A DNA stretch of 64,000 nucleotides. Source: WTGU01 sp965200925 (GTDB lineage: Bacteria; Pseudomonadota; Alphaproteobacteria; UBA828). Below the pieces are notes generated by a model. The model was not told the origin of the DNA and did no database searches. It worked only from the letters and a program-made list of their open reading frames with translations. The translations under genes were made by a program, and so were the position numbers. This document shows, piece by piece, positions 35,401-50,400 of this stretch (positions are counted from its first letter, which is position 1; the number at the start of each line of letters is the position of its first letter). The stretch lies in contig OZ241738.1 of assembly GCA_965200925.1 (NCBI GenBank), forward strand, positions 1-64,000, read 5' to 3'.

Positions 35401-38400
35401 ACGCTCTCCTTCCCGGTCAGGCTGAGCGCGGCGAGCGGCACCACGGTGACGGTGGACTACGCGGACGCGGGGACGGGCACCGCGGACTCGGGGACGGACT
35501 ACGCGGCCATCGCCGCCGGCACGCTGACCTTCCTGGCTGGCGAGACGAGCAAGACCATCGCCGTGGCGGTGACCGGCGACGGCGCGGACGAGCCGGACGA
35601 GACGGTGGTGGTGAGGTTGAGCGCCCCGTCGCGGGCGACGCTCCCGGCGGCGACGGCCACGGGAACCATCGCCGACGACGACGACCCGCCGGAGTTGTCG
35701 ATCTCCCGGCCGAACGTGGCGGAAGGGAACGGCGGCCCGGCAACGCTGCGCTTCACGGTGACGTTGAGCGCGGCCAGCGGCCGGCAGGTGGCGGTGAGCT
35801 ACGCGGAAGCGGCGGGCGGCACGGCGACGGCGGGGACCGACTACACGGCGCTGGCGGCCGGCGCGCTGACCTTCGCGGCCGGCGAGACGAGCAAGAACGT
35901 CGACGTGACGGTGGCCGGAGACACGCTGGACGAGCCGAACGAGACGGTGCTCGTGAGGTTGAGCGGCCCGACGAACGCGACGCTCCCGGCGCTCCCGACG
36001 ACGGCGGCGACCGGCACGGGCACGATCGAGGACGACGACCCGCCGCCGTCGGTGTCCATCGATTCGCCGGCCGCGGCGGTGACCGCGGACTCGGGCGCGA
36101 CGCTGCGCTTCAAGGTGGGCCTGAGCGCGGCGAGCAGCCGGCAGGTGACGGTGAACTACGCCGAGGGAACGGGCGGCACGGCGACGCGGGGGACGGAGTA
36201 CACGGCGCTGGCCGCGGGCACGCTGACCTTCGCGGCCGGCGAGACGAGCAAGAGCCTCGACGTGGCGGTGGCGGCCGGCGCGAGCGACGGCAGGACGGTA
36301 GTGGTGACGCTGAGCGGCCCGGTCAACGCCACCCTGGGCACGGCGACGGGGACGGGGACGATCTCGGAGGACCTGGCGCCGTCCTTCACGGCTTCGTCGC
36401 TTTCGCGGCATTTCGGGCGCAACCGGGCGATCCCGGCCTTCACGCTGCCGGCGGCGACGGGCGGCAACGGCGCGCTGACCTACGCCATGGCGTCGCTGCC
36501 CACGGGCCTGGTCTACACGGCGCCGGGGGCGACGGACGCGCATGGCGGCAGGATCACGGGCACGCCGAGCGCGAACCGCGGCGCGACGGTCTACCGGCTG
36601 ACGGCGACCGACGCCGACGGCGACAGGGCGGCGCTGAACGTCTCCATCACGGTGAGCGACGCGCCCGGGATTCAGAACATGAGGATCCATGGCCACCAGG
36701 GGCAGTCGATCAGCAACGTCACGACCGGGCAGCGGATCGTGTTCACGCTCGTCTTCGACCAGATCGTCCGCGCCACGGAAGACGGGATCCACATGAAGCT
36801 CCTGATCGGAGACCAGGAACGCGAGGCGATACGGCAATACAGCAAGTCGGGGGACACCACCGAGGTGGTCATGGAATACCAGGTGCGGGCCGACGACTGG
36901 GACGGCGACGGCATCTCGCTTCCGCGCCATCCCTTCCGGTTCTCCCCCATCTCCGGGTATGGCCTGGATCCGCCGGACGGCTCCATCCTGCTCCGCAGCA
37001 ACTTCAACGTTCATGCGATCTACGACATCGACGCGCGCACCCAGCTCTCGTTCACCAACCGGGGCGACCTGCGGGTCAACGACCGCTCGCCGTCCTTCGG
37101 GTCGGCCACGGTCGCGGACAAGTCCTTCGTGGACGGCGCCCCGGTGTGGGCCGACGACCCCGTTCTGCCCGCCGCGACGTTCCCGACGCCGGGGGTGGGG
37201 GAGACGGCGACGGACGTCAACTCGCCGCTGAGATACACCGTCGCGCCGGCGCTGCCCGAGGGGCTGGCGCTCGACGGGGCCACCCGCGTCATCACCGGGA
37301 CGCCGACGGAGGTTTCGGCCGCGAAGTCCTATACGCTGACCGCCACCGACGTCGACGGCGACCGGACGACGCTGGGGTTCCGCCTGGGGGTGGAGGAGAA
37401 TACGCAGCCGGCGTTCGCCGCCGCCGCCGCGGCGGCCTGGACGTGGACGGAGGACCAGGCGGTCTCGCAGGTCCTGCCGGCGGCCTCGGGCGGCAACCAG
37501 ACGCTGACCTATACGCTGACCGGGCCGGGCGCGTCGTCGACGCTGAGCCTGCCCCAGGGGCTGGCGTGGGACGCGGCCACGCGCACGATCTCCGGCACGC
37601 CGACGGCGGAAGCGGCCGAGGCCGGCTATTCGCTGACGGTGGCCGACCGCGACGGCGACGACGAGACGCTGGCGGTCGCCGTCACGGTCGAGCCGCGCGC
37701 GCCGGACGCGGCGACGGGCGTGAGCGCGGCGTCCGCGGTGGGGGCGCTGACGGTGAGCTGGACGGCGGCGGCGAAGGCGGACGGCTACCGCATCCAGTGG
37801 AAGTCTGGGACCGAGAGCTACGCCCCCGCGACCCGGCAGGCGACGGTGAGCGGCAACGCCACGACGACCTACACGATCACCGGGCTCCGGGCGGGCAGGG
37901 AATACACGGTGCGCGTGATCTCCAAGCGGGCCGGCGCGCCGGACGGCGCGGCGTCGGCGGAAGCGACGGGCACGCCGACCAACCTGACGATGGCGCTGTC
38001 GAGCACGCCGATCTCCGAGTCGGGCGGGGTGGCGACGGTGACGGCGCATCTGGCCGCCGCGCTGGGAACGCCGGTCACGGTCACGGTGTCGGCGGCGCCG
38101 GGGACGAACGCGGCGGCGGACGACTTCACGCTGTCGGGAACGACGCTGACCATCGCGGCCGGGAAGACCGCGAGCGCCGGCACGTTGACGATCGCCGCGG
38201 TGGACGACGAGATCGACTCGATCGTCGACGGCTCCGTCGCCGGGAAGAGGGTGAGGGTGTCAGGCGTGTCCAGCGGGGCGGCGAATCCGCCGGCCCTGAC
38301 CCTGACCATCACCGAGGACGACGACGCGGCCCTGGTGCTCGACCCGGCGCTTCCGGGCGCCGCCGACGGCCTGTGGCTCACCGCGGACGAAGGCGCCACG

Positions 38401-41400
38401 GCGACCTTCACGGTGAAGCTCTCCACCCAGCCGACGGGCGCGGTGACGGTGACGGTGGCGAGCGCCGACGACGGCGAAGGGAAGCTGTCCTCGGGGGCCG
38501 GCGCGCCGGCGGCCTCGACGGCGCTGACCTTCACGGCGGGCGACTGGAACACGGCGCAGACGGTGACGCTGACCGCCGTGGCGGACCAGATCGACGACGG
38601 CGACGTCGATTACCGGCTGGCCCTGGACCCGGGCGGCGCGAGCACGGACGCCTACGCCAAGCTGGCGACGGTGGAGGCGAAGGCGCGGACCGTGGACGTC
38701 GACGAGGCGGGGATCTCGATCTCGAAGACGGCGCTGACGATCGGGGAGAGCACAGGCACCAACGACCCGCGGACGCATTTCACCGTGGCGCTGGCGAGCA
38801 AGCCGACGGCGAACGTGACGGTGACGGTGACGAGCGGCAGCCGGAGCGACGCGCGGGTCTGCCTGTCCGGCGGGGGCTGCGCGTCGTCGCGGACGCTGAC
38901 CTTCACCCCGGGCAACTGGAGCACGGGGCAGCTGCTGTCCGCGCAGGGGCAGCGCGACGAACTGGACGAGGGCGACGAGCAGGTCACGTTCACGCTGGAC
39001 CCGGCGAGCGCGGGCGACGGCGTCTATGACGGCTTGGCGAGCGCGACCCTGCCGGTGACGATCGAGGACGACGACGACCCGCCGGCGCTGTCGGTCTCCG
39101 CGCCGAGCGTGACGGAGGGCGACAGCGGCGAGGCGACGCTGACCTGGAAGGTGACGCTGAGCCCGATACAGTACTGCTTCGCGTATCTCGCGAACGGCAC
39201 GTGCGACAGATACGGGACGCAGGTCGGCGTGAGCGGGCGGGAGGTGACGCTGGACTACACCGACTCCGGCGCCGGCACGGCGGCGGCGGGGACGGACTAT
39301 ACGGCGTTCGCCGCAGGGACCCTGACCATCGCGGCGGGGGAGACGGCCGGCGGGACCATCAAGGCGACGGTGAAGGGCGACACGCTGCACGAAGCGGACG
39401 AGACGGTGGTCCTGTCGTTGAGCGACCCGGGCAACGCCACGCTGGCCGTCGTGGCGGGGCAGACCGTGGACACGGCCACGGGCACCATCGCCGACGACGA
39501 CCCCGTGCCGGAGCTGTCGATTTCCCCGACCGCGCGGGCGACGGAGGGGGACGGCGGTTCGGGGGTCCCGGCGACGCTGACCTGGACGGTGACGCTGAAC
39601 CCGGAGAGCGGCCGGGAGGCGACGGTCGCCTGGGCGGACGCGGGGACGGGCACGGCGACTTCCGGGGTCGACTACGCGACGGTCGCCGGGGGCACGCTGA
39701 CCTTCGCCGCCGGCGAGACGCGCAAGACCGTCGCGGCGACGGTGACCGGGGACAAGACCGACGAGGCGGACGAGACGGTGATCGTCAAGTTGAGCGCCCC
39801 GACCAACGCGGTGCTGGCCGTCGTCGCGGCGGGGCGGACGGCGGACACCGGCACGGGGCGCATCCGCGACGACGACGCCCCGCCGGTGCTGTCGTTCTCC
39901 ACCCCGACCGCGTCCGAAGGCGATTCCGGGCCGACGACCGTCTCCTTCGAGGTGGAATTGAGCGCGGAGAGCGGAAAGGTCGTGACGGTCGATTACGCCG
40001 ACGCGGGAACCGGCACGGCGGAGTCGGGGACGGACTACACGGCGCTGGCCGCAGGCACGCTGACCTTCGCGGCCGGGGACACGACCGCGAGCGTCGGCGT
40101 GCAGGTGACGGGCGACACGGTGAACGAGCCGGACGAGACCATCGTCCTGAAGCTGAGCGGCGCGGCGAACGCGACGCTGGCCGTCGTCGCGGGGCAGACG
40201 GCGGACACGGGCGCGATCACGATCGACGACGACGACGCGGCGACGGCGACGCTGGCGCTGACTCCGGACTCGATCACGGAAAACGGCGGCCTCTCCACGG
40301 TGACGGCGACGCTCGCCGTGCCGTCGAGCGCGGCGGTGACGATCGCGGTGTCGGCGGCGCCGGGGTCCGGGGCGGCGGCGGGCGACTTCACCCTGAGCGC
40401 GGACAGGACGCTGACCTTCGCCGCGGGAGCGACGACGAGCGCCGGGGTCGTGACGGTGACGGCGAACGCCAACACCACCGATTCGCCGAACAAGGGCGTG
40501 ACGGTTTCGGGCGCGGCGTCGGGCGGCCACAGGATGGCCAACCCGGCGGACGCGACGCTGACGATCGAGGACGACGACGCGGCGCCCACGGTCGCGCTGG
40601 CGCTCGCGCCTTCGACCATCGACGAGAGCGGGGCGAACAGCGTCGCCACGGTGACGGCGACGCTCTCGCACCCGTCCAGCGCGCCGACGACGGTGACGGT
40701 GGCCGCGACCGCCGGGTCCAGCACGGACGCCGCGGATTTCGCGCTGAGCACGGCGACCACGCTGACCATAGCGGCGGGGCGGACGGCGAGCGGCGGCGTG
40801 GTGACGATCGCCGCGGCGGACGACGCCGACGACGCCGACGAGTCGGTGACGGTCACGGGTACCGCGGCCAACGGCCACGGCGTGAACCCCTCGATCACCG
40901 CCGTGTCGCTGGCCATCCGCGACGACGACGCCGCGGCGCCGCTGGCGACGCTGGTGCTCACGCCGGCGTCGATCGCGGAGACGGGCGGGAGGGCGACGGT
41001 GACGGCGAAGCTGAGCGGCGCGGCCTCCGCCGCGGTGACGATCACGGTATCGGCCGCCGCGGTCGCGCCGGCGCAAGCGGGCGATTTCACGCTGAGCGGC
41101 GACACCACGTTGACCTTGGCGGCCGGAGACACGACGAGCTCGGGCGTGGTGACGATCGCCGCGAACGACGACGATCTGGATTCGCCGGACAAGTCGGTGA
41201 CCGTCTCGGGCGCGGCTTCCGGCGGCGGCGTGGCCAACCCGCCCGACGCGACGCTGACGATCGCCGACGACGACCCGACGCCGACGGTGACGCTGGCGCT
41301 GTCGCCGGCGTCGGTCTCCGAGTTGGGCGGGGTGGCGACGGTGACGGCGACGCTGTCGGACCCGTCGAGCGCGGCGACGACGGTCACGGTGACGGGGGTC

Positions 41401-44400
41401 GCGGACGCCTATACGGCGGGCGCGGACGCGACCATCGTCGTCGTCGCCGGGGCGACGGCGAACGCCTCCGACACGGCGACGGTCGCGGCGGTGGACAACG
41501 ACACCTACGAGGGAAGCGCGGGGCGGAGCGCGACGGTGACGGCGGCGGCGGCGAACGACTCCGGGGTGGGCGCCGTGACCGGGGCGGCGCTGACGCTCAC
41601 CGACGACGAGGCGGCGCCGACGGTGGCGCTGGTCCTGTCGCCGGCGTCGATTGACGAGTCGGGCGGCGCGGCGGGCGCGGCGACGGTGACGGCGACGCTG
41701 TCGCACCCGGCGGGCGCCGCGGTGACGGTCACGGTGTCGGCGGCGGCGGGGGCGAACGCGGCGGCGGGCGACTTCACGCTGAGCGCGGCGACGACGCTGA
41801 CGGTCGCGGCCGGGGAGACGACGAGCGCGGGCGTGGTGACGGTGACGGCGGTGGACGATTCCAGCGACTCGCCGGACAAGCGGGTGACGGTTTCGGGAAC
41901 GGCGGCGTCCGCCCTCGCGGGAATCGCGCATCCGTCCGCGGTCGCGCTGACGATCAGGGACGACGAGGCGGCGCCGACGGTCACGCTGTTCCTGTCGGAG
42001 TCGGATTCGTCGTCGCCGGACGTGATTTCCGAGAACGGCGGCGTCTCCACGGTGACGGCGACGCTCTCGCATCCGGCGGGCGTGCCGACGACGGTCTCGG
42101 TGCGGACGACGCCGGTCTCGCCGGCGGCCCATACCGACTACACGCAGAGCGGGGCGGTGCTGACCTTCGCGGCCGGGGCGACGACGAGCGCAGGGGTGGT
42201 GAGGATCACCGCGATCGACAATACGACCGACGCGCCGGACAAGCGCGTGACGGTGACGGGAACGGCGTCCGGCCCGCAAGGGATCGCCCACCCGTCCGCG
42301 GTCGTGCTGAAGATCGCCGACGACGACGAGGCGCCGACGGCGACGCTGACGGCGATGCCGGACAGCATTCCGGAGAACGGCGACAGGAGCATTCCGGAGA
42401 ACGGCGGCAGGGCGACGGTGACGGCGACGCTCTCGCACCCGTCGAGCGCCGCGACCACGGTGACGGTGGCGCCGGCGCCCGGGTCCTACACCGTGGTGGG
42501 CCTGGACACGACCATCGTCATCGCCGCGGGGCAGACGGTGAACGCTTCGGACACGGTGACGGTCGCGGCGGTGGACGACGACGTCCACCAGGGGAGCGCC
42601 GGGCGCAGCGCGACGGTGACGGCGGCGCTGGCCAACGGCCAGGGGGCGGGAGCGGTGACCGGGGCGGCGCTGCCGCTGAAGGACGACGAGTCCCTGCCGA
42701 CGGTGACGCTGGCGCTGTCTCCGTCGTCGATTTCGGAGGACGGCGGGGTGGCGACGGTGACGGCGCGGCTGTCGGGCAAGTCGAGCGCGGCGGTGACGGT
42801 CACGGTGTCGGCGGCGGCGGTGGCCCCGACCGTGGCCGGCGACTTCGGCCTGAGCACGGCGACGACGCTGACCATAGCGGCCGAAGCGACGGCCAGCGCC
42901 GGCGTGGTGACGGTGGCGGCGGTGGACAACGCTGACGACGACAGGCTGCACCGGTCGGTGACGGTTTCGGGAACGGCGACGGGCGGCAACGGGGTCGCGG
43001 CGCCGGCCGCGGCGGAGCTCACCATCGTGGACGACGACGGCGCGCCGGAGGTGGCGCTGGATCTGTCTTCGTCGTCGATTTCGGAGACCGGCGGCGCGGC
43101 GACGGTGACGGCGACGGCGAGCCCGGCGCCGTCGGCGGCGGTGACGGTCACGGTGTCGGCCGCGCCCGGCGCCGACACGGATGCGGCCGACTTCACGCTG
43201 AGCGCGAGCAGCACGCTGACCATAGCGGCCGGAGAGACGACGAGTTCGGGGACGGTGACGGTGACGGCGGCCGGCGACGCCCTGGACGAGCCGGACGGCA
43301 AAGTGACGGTCTCGGCGACGGTTTCGGGCGGCGGCGCGCCGGCCGCGCTCGCCCCGGCCGCCAGGGCGCTCACCATCGTGGACGACGACGACCCGCCGAC
43401 GGTGTCGATCTCCTCGCCGCGCGCGACCGAAGGGGCGGCGGGCGCGACGACGACGCTGTCGTTCGCGGTGACGCTGGACGCGGAGAGCGGGCGCGAGGTG
43501 ACGGTGGACTACGCCGAGGCGGCGGGCGGCACGGCGGCGGCGGGGACCGACTACACGGCGCTCGCCGCCGGCACGCTGACCATCGCGGCCGGGGAGACGG
43601 TCGCGACGGTCGACGTGACGGTGGCCGGCGACGCGGCCGACGAGGCGGACGAGACGGTGAAGGTGGCGCTGAGCAACCCGACGAACGCGACGCTTTCGGC
43701 GACGGCGGCGACCGGCACGGGCACCATCGCCGACGACGACGCCCTGCCGACGGTGACGCTGCTGCTTTCGGAGCCGGATTCGTCGTCGCCGGACGCGATT
43801 TCGGAGAACGGCGGGGTGTCGACGGTGACGGCGGCGCTCTCGCATCCCTCCGGCGAGGCGGTGACGGTCACGGTGTCGGCGGCGGCGGTGTCTCCGGCGA
43901 CCGCGAGCGACTTCACGCAGTCGGGAACGACGCTGACCATCGCGGCCGGGGCGACGATGAGCGCCGGCCTGGTGACGGTGACGGCGGCGGACAACGACGC
44001 GGTGGCGGCCGACAAGAGCGTGCGGGTTTCGGGAACGGCCGCCGGCGGGCGCGGGGCGGCGGACCCGGCCGCCGTGACGCTGACGATCGAGAACGACGAC
44101 CGGGCGCCGGTGGTGACGCTGGTGCTCACCCCGGCCAAGGTCGCGGAGAGCGCCGCGTCATGGTCGTATGTGACGGCGAAGCTGTCGCGCGCGGCGAGCG
44201 AGGCGGCGACGGTGACGGTGACGTCGACCCCGGTGTTCCCGGCGGTCGCGGCGGACTTCTACCAGGCGGGGAGTACGCTGACCATCGCGGCCGGGGCGAC
44301 GACGAGCACGGGGCAGGTGGCCGTCATCCCGCATAGCAACGACGTGGACGCGCCCGACAAGGAGGTGGTGGTCTCCGGGCGGGTGTCGGGCGGCTCCGGC

Positions 44401-47400
44401 GCGGCGAACCCGCGCGACGTGACGGTGACCATCGAAGACGACGAGGCGCTGCCGGTGGTGACGCTGCTGCTGTCGGAGCCGGATGCGTCGTCGCCGGACG
44501 CGATTTCGGAGAACGGCGGCGTCTCCACGGTGACGGCGCGGCTGTCGGGCAAGTCGAGCGCGGCGGTGACGGTGACGGTGACGGCGGCGGCGGCGGGAGG
44601 CGACACGATTGCCGGCGACTTCGCGCTGAGCACGGCGAGGACGCTGACCATCGCCGCGGGCTCCACGACCAGCGCCGGGACGGTGACGGTCACCGCGCTG
44701 AACGACGCCGGCGACGCGGCGGCGATCCACGAGCCGGACAGGTCGGTGACGGTTTCGGGCGCCGCGGCGGGCGGCAACGGGGTGGCCGACCCGGCCGGCA
44801 GGACGCTGACGATCGCCGACGACGAAAGCGCGCCGGGCGTGACGCTGGCGGCGTCGCCGTCGTCGATCTCGGAGAACGGCGGGACGGCGACGGTGACGGC
44901 GACGCTTTCGGGCCGGTCGCGCGCGGCGACGACGATCACGGTGACGGGGGTGTCGGGGTCCTACACGGCGGGTTCGGACGCGACCATCGTCATCGCGGCC
45001 GGAGCGACGGCGAACGCGACCGACACGGCGACGGTCGCGGCGGTGGACGACGACGTCCATCAGGGGAGCGCCGGGCGGCCCGTGACGGTGACGGCGACGG
45101 TCGGGAACGCCGTCGGCGCGGGCGCCGTGACCGGGGCGGCGCTGACGCTGACCGACGACGAGACGCCGCCGACGGTGACGCTGGCGCTGTCGCCGTCGTC
45201 GATTTCGGAGACGGGCGGGATGGCGACGGTGACGGCGCGGCTGTCGGCCAAGTCGAGCGCGGCGGTGACGGTCACGGTGGCGGCGGCGGCGGTGCCTCCG
45301 GCGGTCGCGGGCGATTTCGCGCTGAGCGCGGCGACGACGCTGACCATCGCGGCCGGGGCGACGGCGAGCGCCGGCCTGGTGACGGTGGCGGCGGTGGACA
45401 ACGCCGTCGAAGCGCCGGACAAGGAGGTGACGGTTTCGGGGACGGCGGCGGGTGGCCACGGGGTGGCGGACCCGGCGAACGCGACGCTGACGATCGAGGA
45501 CGACGACGGCCTGCTGTCGGCGGCGCTGGCGCTGTCGTCGGCGTCGATTTCGGAGACCGGCGGGGTGGCGACGGTGACGGCGACGCTGCGCCGGACGTCG
45601 ACCGCGGGGGCGACGATCACGGTTTCGGTCGCGCCGGGATCTCCGGACCCGGCGGGGACGGGCGACTGGACGCAATCGGGAACGGCGCTGACCTTCGCGG
45701 CGAACTCCACGACGAGCGCCGGCCTGGTGACGATCTCGGCGCAGCCCGACTCGCTGGACGAGGAAGCCCTGGAGCGGGTGACGGTCTCGGGCGTGCTCGC
45801 CACCGACGACCCCGCGGGTCCGGGCGCGGTGAGCGCGGCGACACTGACGATCGCCGACGACGACGACCCGCCGGTTCTGTCGATCTCCTCGCCGAGCGTG
45901 GCCGAGGGCGACGGCGGCTCGGCGACGCTGTCGTTCGCGGTGACGCTGGACGCGGCGAGCGGGCGCGCGGTGACGGTGGACTACGCCGAGGGGACGGGCG
46001 GCACGGCGACGGCGGGGACCGACTACACGGCGCTCGCCGCCGGCACGCTGACCATCGACGCGGGCGATACCGGCGGGACGATCGACGTGACGGTGGCGGG
46101 CGATACGCTGGACGAGGCGAACGAGACGGTGGTCGTGACGCTGAGCAACCCGGCGAACGCGACGCTCTCGGCGACGGCGGCGACCGGCACGGGCGCCATC
46201 ACCGACGACGACCCGCTGCCCACGGTGTCGATCTCCTCGCCGAGCGTGGCCGAGGGCGACGGCGGCTCGGCGACGCTGTCGTTCGCGGTGACGCTGGACG
46301 CGGCGAGCGGGCGCGCGGTGACGGTGGACTACGCCGAAGGGACGGGCACGGCGACGGCGGGGACGGACTACACGGCACTCGCCGCCGGCACCCTGACCTT
46401 CGCCGCCGGGGAGAGCAGCAAGACCCTCGACGTGACGGTGGCGGGCGACGCGCTGGCCGAGGCGAACGAGACGGTGGTTGTGGCGTTGAGCAGCCCGGAC
46501 AACGCGGCGCTCTCGACGACGGCAGGCACGGCTACGGGCACGATCACCGACGACGACGCGCCGACGGCGACGCTGACGGTAATGCCGGCGTCGATCTCCG
46601 AGACCGGCGGCACGGCGACGGTGACGGCGACGCTGGACGGGAGGTCGAGCGCGGCGGCGACGATCGCGATCGCGGTCGCCCCGAAATCCTCGACCGGGGC
46701 GACGCAGGACGACTACGCGCTGAGCGCGGCGAACACGCTGACCATCGCGGCCGGGACGACGACGAGTTCGGGGGTGGTGACGATCGCGGCGGTCGCCAAC
46801 ACGACCGACGCGCCGGACAAGCGGGTGACGGTTTCGGGAACCGCGGCGGGCGGCCACGGGGCGACGGTCGCCGCCGCCGTGGAGCTGGAGATCACCGACG
46901 ACGACGACCCGCCGGCGGTGGCGCTGGTCCTGTCGGAGCCGGATGCGGCGTCGCCGGACGCGATTTCGGAGAACGGCGGGGTGAGCACGGTGACGGCGGG
47001 TCTGTCGCACCCGTCGAGCGCGGAGGTGACGGTGACGGTCTCGGCGGCGGCGGTGGCGTCGTCGGGGGCGGTGGCGGGTGACTTCAGCCTGAGCGCGGCG
47101 ACGACGCTGACGATTGCGGCGGGTTCGACGACGAGTTCGGGCCTGGTGACGGTGACGGCGGTGAACAACGAGACGGACGCGCCGGACAAGCGGGTCACGG
47201 TTTCGGGAACCGCGGCCGGCGGCGGCGTGGCGGACCCGTCCGACGCGACGCTGACGATCTCGGACGACGACGCGACGGCGGTGGCGACGCTGGTGCTCAA
47301 GCTGCCGTCGATTTCGGAGGCCGGCGGGGTGGCGACGGTGACGGCGAAGCTCGACCGGCCCTCGACCGAGGCGGCGACGCTCACGGTGTCGGCGGCGGCG

Positions 47401-50400
47401 GGCGCAGGCGCGGTCGCCGACGACTTCACGCAGTCGGGAACGACGCTGATCATAGCGGCGGGGGCGACGATCAGCGCGGGGACGGTGACGATCGCCGCCG
47501 AGGACAACGCGCTGGACGAGTCGGACAAGCGCGTGACGGTGTCGGCGACGGCCGTCGGCGGGCGCGGGATGGCGGACCCGTCCGACAAGACGCTCACCAT
47601 CCGGGACAACGACGCCGCGGAGCCGATGCCGGCGCTGGTGCTGTCGTCGTCGTCGATTCCGGAGTCCGGCGGGACGGTGATGGTGACGGCGACGCTGAAC
47701 CGGGCGGTGGTGGGCGTGGCGACGACGGTCACGGTCTCGGTTTCGCCGGTGTCCTCGACCGGCGCGACGGCGAACGACTTCACGCAGTCGGGGACGACGC
47801 TGATCATCGCCGCGGGGGCAACGACGAGCGCCGGAACGGTGACGATCGTGGTGGCCGAGGCGGCGGAGGACGACGTGGACGCGCCGAACAAGGAATTGGA
47901 GGTGTCGGGAACGGCGACCGGCCCGCAAGGGGTGGTCGATCCGTCCGTCGTCAAGCTGACGATCACCGACGACGATGCGGCGCCGGGGGTGACGCTCGCG
48001 GCGTCGCCGTCCTCGGTGACGGAGAACGGGGGCGTGGCGACGGTGACGGCGACACTCTCGCACCCGTCTTCGGAGCCGACGACGGTGACGGTGACGGCGG
48101 GGCCGGGGGCGGCCTACGCGGTGGGGTCGGACGCGACCATCGTGATCGCGGCGGGAGCGACGACGAGTGCGACGGACACGGCGACGGTGTCCGGGGTGGA
48201 CAACGACGTGGACGCCGCGGACGCCGCGGTGACGGTGACGGCGACGGTGGCGAACGGCCGTGCGACGGCGGACAGGACGACGATGACGGTGACGGGGGCG
48301 GCGCTGACCTTGACCGACGACGACACGGCGGGGATTGCGGTCTCGCCGGCGACCTCGCCGACGAACCGGCTGCGGACCACGGAGTCGGGAGACACGGCGA
48401 CCTTCACGGTGAAGCTGGCGACGGAGCCGACGGGGGACGTGGAGCTCGCCGTGGCGAGTTCGGACACGGACGAGGGCACGGCGGTGCCGTCGACGCTGAC
48501 CTTCACGGCGCAGAACTGGAGCACGGCGCAGACGGTGACCCTGACCGGGGTGAACGATTCCCCGCCTGCGTCCGACGGCCCCCAGGGCTACACGGTGACG
48601 CTGGCCGTCGACCGGACGAACACGGCGGATTCCAGCTACGACGCGCTTTCCGCGGTGACGGTGTATGCGGTCAACGCGGACGACGAGCGCGGGTTGGCGG
48701 TGAGCGCGGTGACCGGTCAGGCGACGGAGGCGGGGGGTCAGGCGGCGTTCACGGTGGCGTTGCAGACGCAGCCCTCGGCGGCGGTGACGGTGGCGGTGTC
48801 GAGCCGGGATGAGAGCGAGGGCACGGCGTCGCCGCCGTCGCTGACCTTCACGACGGAGAACTGGAACACGGCGCAGACGGTGACGGTGACGGGAGTCCAG
48901 GACACGATCGACGACGGCGACGTGGGCTGGAAGGTGCGCCTCGACCCGGCCAGCGGCGATGCCGACTACGACGGCCTGGCGAACGTGGACGTGGACGTGA
49001 CGACGACCGACGACGACGGCGCGCCGACGGTGACGATGGCGCTGACCCCGGCGTCGGTGGCGGAGAACGGCGGGCTGGCGACGGTGACGGCGCGGCTGTC
49101 GCACGCCTCCGGCACGGCGACGACGCTGTCTGTGGCGGCGGTCTCCGGGGCCTTCACGGTGGGTTCGGGGGCGGCGGGGGTGGTGGTGATCCCGGCGGAG
49201 GCGACGACGGGCACGGACACGGCGCTGGTGACGGCGGTGGACAACGACACGGACGCGCCGGACCGGACGGCGACGGTGACGGCGACGGTGACCAACGCCC
49301 GGGCGGCGGCGGACTCGACGACGATGACGGTGACGGGGGCGGCGCTGACGATCGAGGACGACGAGGCGGCGCCGGGGGTGACGCTGGCGCTGAGCCGGGC
49401 GTCGATCCGGGAGGTACCGGGCTGGACGTCGACGGTGAGAGCGACGCTCTCGCACCCGTCGAGCCAGCCGTCGACGGTGACGGTGACGGCGGTCTCCGGT
49501 TACTACACGGTGGGAACGGACGCCACCATCGTCATCGCCGCGGGGTCCACCACGGCGGCCTCGGACACGGCGACGGTGGCGGCGGTGGACGACGACGTCC
49601 ACCAGGGGAGCGCGGGGCGCAGCGTGACGGTGACGGCGACGCTGGCGAACGGCCACGGCGCGGGGGCGGTGACGGGGGCGGCGCTGACGCTGGAAGACGA
49701 CGAGACGCTGCCGACGGTGGCGCTGGTCCTGGATCCGGCGTCGGTCTCGGAGAACCAGGGCCTGTCTACGGTCACGGCGACGCTTTCGGGCAAGTCGAGC
49801 GCGGCGGTGACGGTGACGGTGTCGACGGCGTCGTCGGGTGACTACACGCAGGCGGGGACGACGCTCACGATCGCGGCGGGGGCGACGACCAGCACCGGGC
49901 TGGTGACGCTGCGCGGGACCGACAACGCGGTGGACGCGGCGGACAGGCCGGTGACGGTCTCGGGAACGGCGGCGGGCGGCAACGGGGTCGCGGACCCGCC
50001 GGACGCGACGCTGACGCTGACCGACGACGAGGCGACGGCGACGGCGACGCTGGTCCTGACCCCGCCTTCGATCCTGGAGAACGGAGAGGTGTCGACGGTG
50101 ACGGCGACGCTCTCGCACCCGACGATCGCGGCGACGACGCTGACGGTCGCGGCGACGGCGGGGCCGGGCACGATGGGGAACGACTTCACGCTGAGCACGG
50201 CGACGACGCTGACCATCGCGGCGGGAGCGACGACGAGCGCGGGCACGGTGACGGTGACGGCGCACGACAACGCGGTGGCCTCCGGGATGAAGACGGTGAC
50301 GATGTCGGCGACGGCGGCGGGCGGGCGCGGCGTGGCGGCTCCGTCGAGCGTGACGCTGACGATCCGCGACGACGAATTCGGGCTGGGCGCGAGCACGGTG

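Noticed and set aside
28798..38049. Very long open frames on the minus strand opposite the giant gene (up to about 3,000 codons)
   Set aside because: They are Arg/Gly/His-rich or mirror the repeat pattern, follow the codon bias of the + strand gene, and lack ribosome-binding sites or recognisable domains. In G+C-rich repetitive coding DNA the complementary frames stay open by composition.
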